Origin: CBDUUP01 sp965370435
GTDB taxonomy: Bacteria > Chloroflexota > Anaerolineae > Anaerolineales > UBA11579
Direction of reading: 5' to 3'
Length of the DNA stretch: 13,189 nucleotides
NCBI GenBank assembly: GCA_965370435.1
Contig: CBDUUP010000092.1
Coordinates: 1 to 13,189 of the forward strand
A program made the position numbers and the translations under genes. Under the pieces are notes generated by a model. The model searched no databases and was not told where the DNA came from. It saw only the letters and a program-made list of their open reading frames with translations. Position 1 is the stretch's first letter; every line of letters starts with the position of its first letter. Positions 7,324-13,189 of the stretch are shown piece after piece.

Positions 7324-8286
7324 TTATATATTTTCATGCACCAGGCGGGGATCCAACGCATCCCGCAGTCCATCCCCCAGGAGGTTGAAAGCCAGAACCG
7401 TTATCATGATCGCCAGACCGGGGAAAAACACCAGATGAGGCGAGGAGAAAACTTGATTGCGCTCCGAGCCTAGCATAGTGCCCCATTCAGCATCAGGCGG
7501 TTGAGCGCCCAATCCCAAGAAAGAGAAAGCGGCCGCTTCCAGGATCGCCCCAGCAACCCCCAGAGTCCCAATAACGATGATGGGCGCTAGAGAGTTAGGC
7601 AAAATTCGCCCAAAAATGATTTGCAGCGAACTGGCGCCCATTGCCTTCGAAGCCACCACAAAATCCTCTTCTTTAACCGTGATAACACTGGAACGCACAA
7701 TCCGGGCGAACACGGGAATATTAACAATGGCGATAGCGTACAATGCGTTTTGCAAACCTCGCCCCAGAACGGTGATGATCGCCAGGGCCAACAAAAAGGA
7801 CGGGAAAGCCAACACAACGTCCATGATTCGCATAACCAGGTTATCAAACCAACCCCCATAATATCCAGCGATGGAGCCTAATATCGTACCTATAACGATA
7901 GCGCTCCCAATAGTCGAAAACCCGACGGCCAAAGAAATCCGGGTGCCGAAGACAACCCGGCTGAACTCATCCCGGACATTGCCATCCGTGCCCATAATGT
8001 GCTGGGATTGATCTTCGGGGCAGCCTAGGATATGGACGCAGGGGCGCGCCCGTTTGGGTACGTCCACAAGACCGATGAGGACTTGATTAGGAGGGTAAGG
8101 AGCTATCAAGGGGGCAAAAATGGCGACTAGGATTAAAAAGCCCAAGATTGTCATACCAAAAACAGCCGAACGTTGACGGAAGATTCGGCGCAGCGTCAGA
8201 CGGAATAAGGTATTGGAACGATAATCTTCGCCTTGAAGAAGATCGGCGGTCGTTGTATCGGAAGCAGCGGGTTGTTTGTCAGTCAT
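7324..8286 (-). CDS. DppC/OppC-type ABC importer permease
   Basis: 320 residues, second membrane subunit of a peptide/nickel-type importer. A cytoplasmic N-terminus carries an OppC_N-like segment with the first span at about 42-62. The external loop has IMGTDGNVRDEFSRVVFG (97-114), a variant of the usual GTDxxGRD motif. The permease core follows, with the EAA ATPase-contact loop at 211-230 (VASKAMGASSLQIIFGRILP) and the family C-terminus NLLGDGLRDALDPRL (301-315). The only two cysteines (83 and 89) lie in a short insert of the external loop, a possible disulfide. The ATG overlaps the dppB-type stop by 4 bases (ATGA), so translation is coupled. No ATPase gene follows; the operon ends here in front of the convergent lipoprotein gene. 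Substrate cannot be told from sequence. Confidence 0.93.
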   Translation of the reverse strand: MTDKQPAASDTTTADLLQGEDYRSNTLFRLTLRRIFRQRSAVFGMTILGFLILVAIFAPLIAPYPPNQVLIGLVDVPKRARPCVHILGCPEDQSQHIMGTDGNVRDEFSRVVFGTRISLAVGFSTIGSAIVIGTILGSIAGYYGGWFDNLVMRIMDVVLAFPSFLLALAIITVLGRGLQNALYAIAIVNIPVFARIVRSSVITVKEEDFVVASKAMGASSLQIIFGRILPNSLAPIIVIGTLGVAGAILEAAAFSFLGLGAQPPDAEWGTMLGSERNQVFSSPHLVFFPGLAIMITVLAFNLLGDGLRDALDPRLVHENI

Positions 8287-9368
8287 GAGTTATCAAGTTT
8301 TACTCTGGGATCCAGGAAAATATAAGAGATATCGACGATCAAGTTCACCGCGACGTAGCCAATGGCGATCACCACGGTGAAGGCTTGAATGATAGGAAAA
8401 TCGCGGGCCGTGATTGCCTCAAATAAGCTGCGCCCCACACCAGCTAGACCAAAAATAGATTCGGTAAGCACAGCCCCGGCAAAGAGCGCGCCAGTTTGCA
8501 GCCCAATGATAGTCACAATAGGCAGCAAGGCGTTGCGAAACGCGTGTTTGAACAAAACCCCATACCGGTGAAGTCCTTTTGCGCGCGCGGTTCGCACATA
8601 ATCTAAGCCCAGCACTTCCAACATACTGGAGCGGGTTATCCGGGCAATGATGGCCATAGGTATCGTGCTCAAGGCCACGGAGGGCAGGATAAGGTGTTTG
8701 ACAACATCCCCCAACACCTCCCAGTTGGAGGTAATAATAGAATTAAAAATATATAAATTTGCGAAGAATTCCAAAACATTGTAACGTAGCGTGCCGTCAA
8801 CAACCGCCCACCCAAAGACTTCATAAAAAGGCGTTGCGCTCAGCCCGGCGGTAATTCGCCCAGATGGGGGAAGCCAGAAAGGAGTGTCTTTTAAGAGCAA
8901 AGCAAACACGTAGGCCATCATCAAGCCCAGCCAATAGACCGGCATAGACACGCCAATGTTGGCTCCGATCATGGTGGCGATATCTCCCAACGAGTTGCGA
9001 TTGACGGCGGCCAGCAGCCCCGCCGGAATCCCAACCACAGTGGCAATGAACAGCGCTATCGAACCAAGTTCGAGGGTCATGGGCAGTCGCTCGATCAAGA
9101 GGGTGGAAACCGGGCGGCTGAAGCGGATCGAATCCCCAAAATCTCCGGTGAGGATTTTACCCAGATAAATAACGAACTGGGTCGTCACCGGTTTGTCTAA
9201 ACCGTTTGCGGCATAAAAACTCTCACAAGCGGATTCGGTTGCTTTTTCTCCCAATATGGAATGGCAAGGATCTCCGGGAATGGAACGGGCGATAAAAAAA
9301 GTGATCACCAGAATGCCAAAAAGAACTGGGATGGAAAGTAAAATTCGACGGGCGATGTATTGAAGCAT
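8283..9368 (-). CDS. DppB/OppB-type ABC importer permease
   Basis: 361 residues from the preferred ATG at 9368, where the protein begins MLQYIARRIL as DppB proteins typically do; an in-frame ATG at 9416 would add 16 atypical residues and lacks a ribosome site. After the first span (about 9-27) comes SIPGDP (29-34). The external loop contains cysteines 35 and 48, the only two in the protein. The EAA loop is TARAKGLHRYGVLFKHAFRN (260-279), and the C-terminus FLDPRVKL matches the family. An additional segment (about 165-225) between membrane spans makes it longer than common DppB (about 306-340). It pairs with the downstream permease through a 4-base overlap and lies 137 bases after the binding-protein gene, across a hairpin. 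Confidence 0.93.
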   Translation of the reverse strand: MLQYIARRILLSIPVLFGILVITFFIARSIPGDPCHSILGEKATESACESFYAANGLDKPVTTQFVIYLGKILTGDFGDSIRFSRPVSTLLIERLPMTLELGSIALFIATVVGIPAGLLAAVNRNSLGDIATMIGANIGVSMPVYWLGLMMAYVFALLLKDTPFWLPPSGRITAGLSATPFYEVFGWAVVDGTLRYNVLEFFANLYIFNSIITSNWEVLGDVVKHLILPSVALSTIPMAIIARITRSSMLEVLGLDYVRTARAKGLHRYGVLFKHAFRNALLPIVTIIGLQTGALFAGAVLTESIFGLAGVGRSLFEAITARDFPIIQAFTVVIAIGYVAVNLIVDISYIFLDPRVKLDNS

Positions 9369-9419
9369 ATAACGCTCTCTAGAAAAGATAATTACAAAAT
9401 CAGAAAAAATTACCATAAT

Positions 9420-9462
9420 AACGCGGGATGGCGAATGCCTATTGGCAAACCCATCCCGCGTT
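9420..9462 (-). promoter_or_regulatory. Intercistronic hairpin between binding protein and permease genes
   Basis: Perfect 12-bp arms AACGCGGGATGG (9420-9431) and CCATCCCGCGTT (9451-9462), with a smaller TGCC/GGCA stem in the loop. In the minus-strand transcript it lies between the binding-protein stop (9506) and the permease start (9368). The U-run (9405-9410) begins about 9 bases past the stem, too far for an efficient intrinsic terminator. Family knowledge suggests a partial terminator or 3' mRNA stabiliser that raises binding protein over permease levels. Confidence 0.6.
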
Positions 9463-9505
9463 GTCGTAAGGTCTAAACTAGATCTGCGGGGGGCAGATTC
9501 TGAGT

Positions 9506-11221
9506 TTATTCATCGTCCGTGGGAGCGTTGATCAGGCCGTCCCACAGGTAGTCGAAGTAGAAGAAAGTACCGGTGTTGCCGATGTGGTAGGGGCTGGCGT
9601 AGTCAATACCAACCGCCCAGGACATGACAACGTCGTTGGCGTCCAGCATGGAACCATCGTGGAACTTGACGTTTTCACGCAGGTTGCAGGTCCAAACCGT
9701 CAAGTCCTCGTTGGAGGTGCAGCCGGTTGCCAATCCGGGGATCGTATCGCCGGAGTCCAGAGCATAGAGCAAGAGCGTCTCAACGACCTGCTCACAAACC
9801 GACAGCGACTCGCCGTCGGATTCGTCAGCGCAGTACAGGCTGAGCGGTTCAGCATTCTGCATCCAGACAAAAGTATCTCCACCGGGGTCAATGCGTGCGC
9901 CCACAATGGCGCCAAAGGGCCGGGCGTGGGTGTCCATGCTGGCCAACGCAGCCGCGGCAGCAACGCCGTGAGCGATCGGGATCATGGGCACTAACTCTTT
10001 GATCGCGTTATTGGCGGTGACGTAAAACTCAACTGCCTCGGAAGGCTCACCAATTTGGGAACCGGCTTCCAGAGCTTCGTAGATCGTTGCGTGCGGGTCG
10101 CCGAACTGCGGGTTGCTGGAGGTGAAGTGGAAGTCCAGGAAGTTGGTGACGTGGGGGTAGTCGGCGCCCCAGCCCAACAGGTGGATACCGCTCAACCTGC
10201 CGTTTGTGGACTCATCAATGAACTCGCCAGAATCCATCACCACAACTTCAGCTACGATTCCAAGATTGTCCAGCAACTGGGCCTGGATTTCGACAGCAAC
10301 CAGGCCTGGAGTCGGCAGATAGCCGCGGACCACGTCACGATAGTAAATGCTGGTCTCAAAACCATCCGGGAACCCGGCGTCCGCCAGCATGGCGCGGGCG
10401 GCTTCGGGGTCAAAGTCGTACCAGGAATCACCGGCGCAGCCATTGGGGATGGAGCAAGGGGTGAAGTGGGAAGCGACTGTGGAACCTTCGGGGTAGAAGA
10501 TGTCTACAATGCGCTGGCGGTCAATGCCCATAGCAACAGCCTGGCGAACATTCACATCATCCCAGGGGGCGAACGTGTTGGTGATGCCCATGTAGAAGAT
10601 GTTGGGGTTGGTGACCGGGAGGAATTGCAGGTTGGGATCGTCTTTCACCGTGTCGAAGTCTTCGGGGTTGATGTTGGTGATTTGGTGTACGGTGCCGGAC
10701 TGAAGCTCCAGCAAGCGCTGCGCAGATTCGGCAGCCCAGCGAATTACCATGGTTTCGGCGATAGCCGGGTCGCCCCAGTAGTCATCGAAGCGGGTCAGAG
10801 TGATGCTTTCGCCGCGGGCCCATTCGGTGAATTGGTAAGGGCCGGTGCCGATGGGGTGCTCGAGCAATTCCGGTCCGCCGCCGGTGGATTCAATGTACTC
10901 GCTAGGATATACACCGAAGGGGATAAAGGCGATCTTGGACAAAAAGGCTGGGTCAGGCTTGCACAGCGAGAACTGGACGGTGAGTTCGTCCACGGCCCTG
11001 ATCTCTAGGATCTTGCCGCCATAGTCGCAGTTCTCTGCGGCGAACACCATGGGTTCAAATGGTACATCTGGTACATCTGGTACATCAGTTGCCTCCGGAG
11101 GGGAAGTGGGATCAGGCATATCGGGGGCGTCTGTTTCATCTGCCCCGTTACCACAAGCTCCGAGAAGCATTGCGAACAAAAGCAATACTACGATCAGTTG
11201 AATTTTTGACTTCTTTTGCAT
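9506..11221 (-). CDS. Peptide-type ABC substrate-binding lipoprotein, apparently circularly permuted (SBP_bac_5)
   Basis: 571 residues from ATG 11221, preferred over the in-frame GTG at 11239 because GAGGAG lies 6 bases upstream. The signal peptide ends in lipobox LGAC (Cys23), followed by an acidic/Pro linker with DVP repeats (46-54). The mature region starts at DELTVQFSLCKPDPAFLS (78-95), normally about 100 residues into such proteins. It continues in family order: PIGTGPYQFTEW (123-134), LTRFDDYWGDP (142-152), VNVRQAVAMGIDRQRI (223-238), YDFDPEAARAMLADAGFPDG (268-287), LGWGADYP (349-356), VPMIPIAHG (411-419). Then comes what is usually the N-terminus: DTFVWMQNAEPLSL (449-462), ESLSVCEQVVETLL (471-484), PGLATGC (495-501), LRENVKFHDG (514-523) and ANDVVMSW (528-535). 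Eight mature cysteines form four close pairs (65/87, 256/262, 464/476, 501/512). It leads the transporter operon; substrate unknown. Confidence 0.92.
   Translation of the reverse strand: MQKKSKIQLIVVLLLFAMLLGACGNGADETDAPDMPDPTSPPEATDVPDVPDVPFEPMVFAAENCDYGGKILEIRAVDELTVQFSLCKPDPAFLSKIAFIPFGVYPSEYIESTGGGPELLEHPIGTGPYQFTEWARGESITLTRFDDYWGDPAIAETMVIRWAAESAQRLLELQSGTVHQITNINPEDFDTVKDDPNLQFLPVTNPNIFYMGITNTFAPWDDVNVRQAVAMGIDRQRIVDIFYPEGSTVASHFTPCSIPNGCAGDSWYDFDPEAARAMLADAGFPDGFETSIYYRDVVRGYLPTPGLVAVEIQAQLLDNLGIVAEVVVMDSGEFIDESTNGRLSGIHLLGWGADYPHVTNFLDFHFTSSNPQFGDPHATIYEALEAGSQIGEPSEAVEFYVTANNAIKELVPMIPIAHGVAAAAALASMDTHARPFGAIVGARIDPGGDTFVWMQNAEPLSLYCADESDGESLSVCEQVVETLLLYALDSGDTIPGLATGCTSNEDLTVWTCNLRENVKFHDGSMLDANDVVMSWAVGIDYASPYHIGNTGTFFYFDYLWDGLINAPTDDE
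11061..11087. repeat. 9-bp tandem repeat in the binding-protein linker
   Basis: GGTACATCT occurs three times in tandem, the last copy ending in A. It encodes Asp-Val-Pro repeats just after the lipid anchor, probably a flexible spacer prone to slippage. Confidence 0.8.
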
Positions 11222-11292
11222 GAGTTTCTCCTCATTCACTATACGTTATTTCAAATAGTTACAGACAAAACACTTCCAATCTATTATTTCCG

Positions 11293-11346
11293 GTGAGCAC
11301 CTCCTCACTAGCTACACTAACTGTTCTTTCACTAGGCCATATTATA
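11293..11346 (-). promoter_or_regulatory. Promoter and leader of the ABC importer operon
   Basis: A perfect -10 TATAAT lies at 11346-11341 on the minus strand, overlapping a TGn-TATAGT alternative; the -35 is weak. Transcription would start near 11334, leaving a leader of about 113 bases before ATG 11221. The leader contains a small hairpin (GTGAG/CTCAC arms, 11293-11308) whose loop on the RNA reads GAGGUG. I recognise no known riboswitch class. Confidence 0.4.
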
Positions 11347-11432
11347 CTATAACAGACCCTGAAGAATTGTGTATGAATATACTTCTTTTTTCACAAATAG
11401 GTTCATTGTTTTTCATAGATTCGGAGGAAAAA

Positions 11433-11495
11433 ATGCATTGCCAGCGATCCAAAGATCAATTTTTTGCTGGTTATGACATTCGACCCACAGGGTGA
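11433..11495 (+). CDS. Possible 20-residue mini-ORF with strong ribosome site
   Basis: ATG 11433 is preceded by GGAGG (11423-11427) at 5-base spacing, a better ribosome site than that of the 75-residue gene it precedes by 65 bases. The product would begin MHCQRSKDQF and end PTG, with no recognisable motif. An overlapping frame also stays open to a TGA at 11540, so this could equally be gene debris. It might be a leader peptide. Confidence 0.25.
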   Translation: MHCQRSKDQFFAGYDIRPTG

Positions 11496-11532
11496 AGGAC
11501 ATCTGACACTGGAAGCTGCAAGCCATCTCTGG

Positions 11533-11788
11533 TATTCTTGAATTAACGGATAAGTTCAGTATGAATATAACAGCAAAAGCCTGGCAAACCATCAAGCTGA
11601 ACAATTGCGAGCGCACCGGAAAAGATGTCGGCTTGGAGGCGCTGCTGGTTTACCCGGCGGAAGTCCTCCCTGACCAAGGCCCCCGAGTGCAAGGCCATCG
11701 CTGCTCCAACGCCGAAGCCTGCAACCGGGTTGAGAAACCTTCCTGTGTCTGGGCCGGCGCCAGACCTGGTTACGATCCGTTCAAATAA
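11533..11788 (+). CDS. Small four-cysteine protein, possible metal binder (75 aa, CDS from 11561)
   Basis: The coding part is 11561-11788; the interval also includes a weak extended -10 (TGG-TATTCT, hexamer 11533-11538). The 75-residue product has Cys at 16, 48, 54 and 62 plus His46. Recognisable blocks are CERTGKDVGLEA (16-27), VYPAEVLPDQGPRV (30-43), HRCSNAEAC (46-54) and CVWAGARPGYDPF (62-74). This does not look like chance translation: Cys, Trp, Gly and Pro fall in compact blocks, and I have an impression of similar small hypothetical proteins in Chloroflexota. Cys spacing would suit a small zinc or iron site, but this is inference. The ribosome site is weak (GGA 10 bases before ATG). No membrane segment or signal peptide is present. 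It stands alone between the transporter promoter and the IS. Confidence 0.55.
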
Positions 11789-11863
11789 TATATTTCCCTG
11801 GGTAAAGAAACCTGATCTTCCTTACCCCGATAAATATCCATATCTCCTCCTCGAGTTGGTTGA

Positions 11864-11894
11864 GTCCGCCCCGTGTTCTCCGCACGGGGTGGAC
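11864..11894. repeat. Strong 12-bp hairpin, possible terminator without U-run
   Basis: GTCCGCCCCGTG (11864-11875) pairs with CACGGGGTGGAC (11883-11894) around a 7-base loop, with one G-U pair in plus-strand RNA. It is 75 bases after the small cysteine gene. No T-run follows directly, so it may terminate weakly or just stabilise a 3' end. Confidence 0.5.
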
Positions 11895-11989
11895 GACTTT
11901 AAATCACGGGATGGCTACGTCAAATCACAAATATTTGCCTTATACGTGGTCTTAATGGTCATTATTTCAGCGTCTCAACGTTTCAGTGA

Positions 11990-12053
11990 TTCCGTGTTTA
12001 CTTGTTTCCGTGTTTACCTGTATCCGTGTTTACCTGTTTCCGTTTTTCACCTT
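11990..12053. repeat. 16-bp tandem repeat, about four units
   Basis: Units TTCCGTGTTTACTTGT (11990), TTCCGTGTTTACCTGT (12006) and ATCCGTGTTTACCTGT (12022) are followed by a diverged fourth (12038-12053). The 291-base stretch between the small gene and the IS holds only this repeat and the hairpin at 11864-11894; no gene is supported. There are no spacers, so it is not CRISPR. Confidence 0.8.
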
Positions 12054-12079
12054 TACAACTTCATTAATCTGCATTAATA

Positions 12080-12094
12080 ACTGATGTTACGCAG
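12080..12094 (+). repeat. IS left terminal inverted repeat
   Basis: ACTGATGTTACGCAG, a perfect inverse of 13175-13189. The transposase stop codon (12089-12087) is inside this repeat. Confidence 0.88.
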
Positions 12095-13145
12095 CCTTGA
12101 GAAGCTGAAGCTCATCAAAAGCAATTCGAATGGCTTTAAGATACAAATGTGCCCGGAGTGCAAAATGATTAAGGTTCTGTTTCATTTTCAAACACTCCAA
12201 TTTGTAAACAGCATACAAGGCAGCAAAGACATGGTTGTTCTGGGTTGTCACCCGACGTACAGGCGCTTTTCCCAAAGCGGCATTTTGCTTGAGCGATTTA
12301 TGGAAGACTTCTACGGGCCATCGTTTTTTATAGACCGTGAGAATCGCCTCCCGCGTCAAGGTTGTGTCACTGCAGGCCAGATAGAGAGTTCCCGTGCTGC
12401 CATCTTTATTGGTAAAAACTTGGCGCACGAGGCGAACGGGAAAAGGCACGTCTTTGAGCCAACCGGTGAACGCCATTTCTTCTGACCAGGGCAGATCTTC
12501 AATCCGAGTGAAGCGTTTGGCTTGATGGTCTTCTTCGCTCAAAGCAACCAGCCGATTACATTTGAGCCCACAAATAAAATCCTTTTTATGCGTTTCTTTG
12601 ATAAATCTCATGTTTTCTTTGGACGAAAACCAGACATCGAATAAGACATAGCGGAACTTTAGCTGATTTTGCATGCAAACTTGCACCATCTCACGCATCA
12701 GTTCATTCTTGGTTACCAGGCTGGCCCGTTTCCGCTTGCGGGTCTTGAGATCGCTATACTCGGCCGGTTTCTTGATTAATTCGAATGCCACTGGTATGGA
12801 AATTTCGTCAACATGGTACAAGCAATTGAGCAGATTGAAGCCTTGCACCACTCGACCTTTACTATGGTCATAGTGCCAGCACATTACTTCGTTTTCATCC
12901 GTGTATGGTTTTTCTTGGATCGTATCATCAAAGATCAAGACCCCATCCTCCTGTTCTATTTGCCTTACGGTTGATTTGACTTGCAGCCATAAATCTTTGG
13001 AGGTGTACTCTTCTTCCGATAGAAAGCGAGTGATTTGGTCGTGGCTTACTTGTCCTTCTACCATCCGCGAGAGACCCGTTGCTGTGGCATACCCAAATGT
13101 GCTTATCAGATAATCGGTGTAGAGTTCTAAATGTTCTTTATTCAT
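12087..13145 (-). CDS. IS4-superfamily DDE transposase (IS4/IS701-like)
   Basis: 352 residues. The catalytic triad candidates are in family context: FDDT (72-75, first Asp), LFDVWFSSKENM (168-179, Asp170) and the complete YREK signature Y272-x2-R275-x3-E279-x6-K286, which is diagnostic of the IS4 superfamily. GFNLLNCLYH (102-111) and HVFAALYAVYKLE (305-317) are further recognisable blocks. The protein acts by cut-and-paste on the flanking inverted repeats. The ATG at 13145 lies 30 bases inside the right repeat, and the TAA stop is supplied by the left repeat. No frameshift or premature stop is seen, so it may be active. Exact IS family (IS4 versus IS701) cannot be settled here. Confidence 0.92.
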   Translation of the reverse strand: MNKEHLELYTDYLISTFGYATATGLSRMVEGQVSHDQITRFLSEEEYTSKDLWLQVKSTVRQIEQEDGVLIFDDTIQEKPYTDENEVMCWHYDHSKGRVVQGFNLLNCLYHVDEISIPVAFELIKKPAEYSDLKTRKRKRASLVTKNELMREMVQVCMQNQLKFRYVLFDVWFSSKENMRFIKETHKKDFICGLKCNRLVALSEEDHQAKRFTRIEDLPWSEEMAFTGWLKDVPFPVRLVRQVFTNKDGSTGTLYLACSDTTLTREAILTVYKKRWPVEVFHKSLKQNAALGKAPVRRVTTQNNHVFAALYAVYKLECLKMKQNLNHFALRAHLYLKAIRIAFDELQLLKAA

Positions 13146-13174
13146 GCGGTTATCTTACTCGATTTGCCCTTTTT

Positions 13175-13189
13175 CTGCGTAACATCAGT
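13175..13189 (-). repeat. IS right terminal inverted repeat
   Basis: CTGCGTAACATCAGT, the perfect inverse of the left repeat, and the last 15 bases of the window. Confidence 0.88.

Larger units (their letters stand above)
12080..13189 (-). mobile_element. Complete IS4-superfamily insertion sequence, 1110 bp
   Basis: The element is bounded by perfect 15-bp terminal inverted repeats and holds one transposase gene filling nearly all of it. Its outer right end is the last base of the window. The target duplication cannot be checked because the right flank is absent. The left flank is AT-rich, with CATTAAT repeated at 12062 and 12072. Confidence 0.85.

Noticed and set aside
9369..9416. Upstream ATG 9416 as start of the DppB-type permease
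   Set aside because: Adds 16 atypical residues before the family-typical MLQYIARR start and has no ribosome site.
10055..11008. Plus-strand open frame of 317 codons opposite the binding-protein gene
   Set aside because: Antisense shadow of the SBP gene, Val/Gly-rich without motifs.
11222..11239. GTG 11239 as start of the binding protein
   Set aside because: ATG 11221 has GAGGAG at ideal spacing, and that site would be inside the longer frame.
11990..12053. CRISPR array
   Set aside because: 16-bp units directly abut with no spacers and no cas genes are near.
11625..12077. Plus-strand frame of 150 codons overlapping the small cysteine gene
   Set aside because: Runs out of frame through the hairpin and the 16-bp tandem repeat; no motif. 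The overlapping 75-residue frame is the more protein-like.

Overview
The window reads like a chromosomal segment of an uncultured bacterium, most likely Chloroflexota (Anaerolineae-like). This is inferred from family resemblance: a CoaE protein with a GNAT-like C-terminal extension, a cdaA-cdaR pair, a cysteine-rich peptide-type binding lipoprotein with permuted domain order, and a small cysteine protein whose style I associate with that phylum. No rRNA, tRNA or CRISPR array was seen, so the assignment is tentative. Coding density is normal, and almost everything is on the minus strand except two small or medium genes.

Left block (1-6014, all minus strand, transcribed right to left). The order is coaE (dephospho-CoA kinase fused to an acetyltransferase-like domain), cdaA (diadenylate cyclase), cdaR (YbbR-repeat regulator) and der (ribosome-assembly GTPase). 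After a gap with its own candidate promoter comes an AT-rich GT-C type membrane glycosyltransferase, cut by the window start. cdaA and cdaR are separated by one base and form a classic c-di-AMP synthesis and regulation pair. coaE has a near-consensus promoter (TTGACA, 17 bp, TAAAAT) with a palindrome just upstream.

Middle block (6015-7323). A plus-strand lipoprotein gene of unknown function diverges from coaE. It is followed by an intergenic stretch with nested CACAAAG-type inverted repeats.

Right block (7324-11346, minus strand). This is a peptide/nickel-type ABC importer operon: a substrate-binding lipoprotein, then a DppB-type and a DppC-type permease. No ATPase gene is in the window. The binding protein appears circularly permuted: the segment that normally opens the mature protein lies at its C-terminus. 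All three proteins carry closely spaced cysteines in exported regions. A 12-bp perfect hairpin separates the binding-protein gene from the permeases, a common way to give unequal expression.

Right end (11347-13189). A stretch of mostly non-coding sequence holds a 75-residue four-cysteine protein, a strong hairpin and a 16-bp tandem repeat. An IS4-superfamily element of 1110 bp follows, with perfect 15-bp terminal inverted repeats; its outer end is the last base of the window, as expected if the contig was broken at a multicopy IS.

The most noteworthy signal is the permuted, cysteine-paired binding protein with its matching permeases. I saw no obvious defence, secretion or CRISPR-like system.
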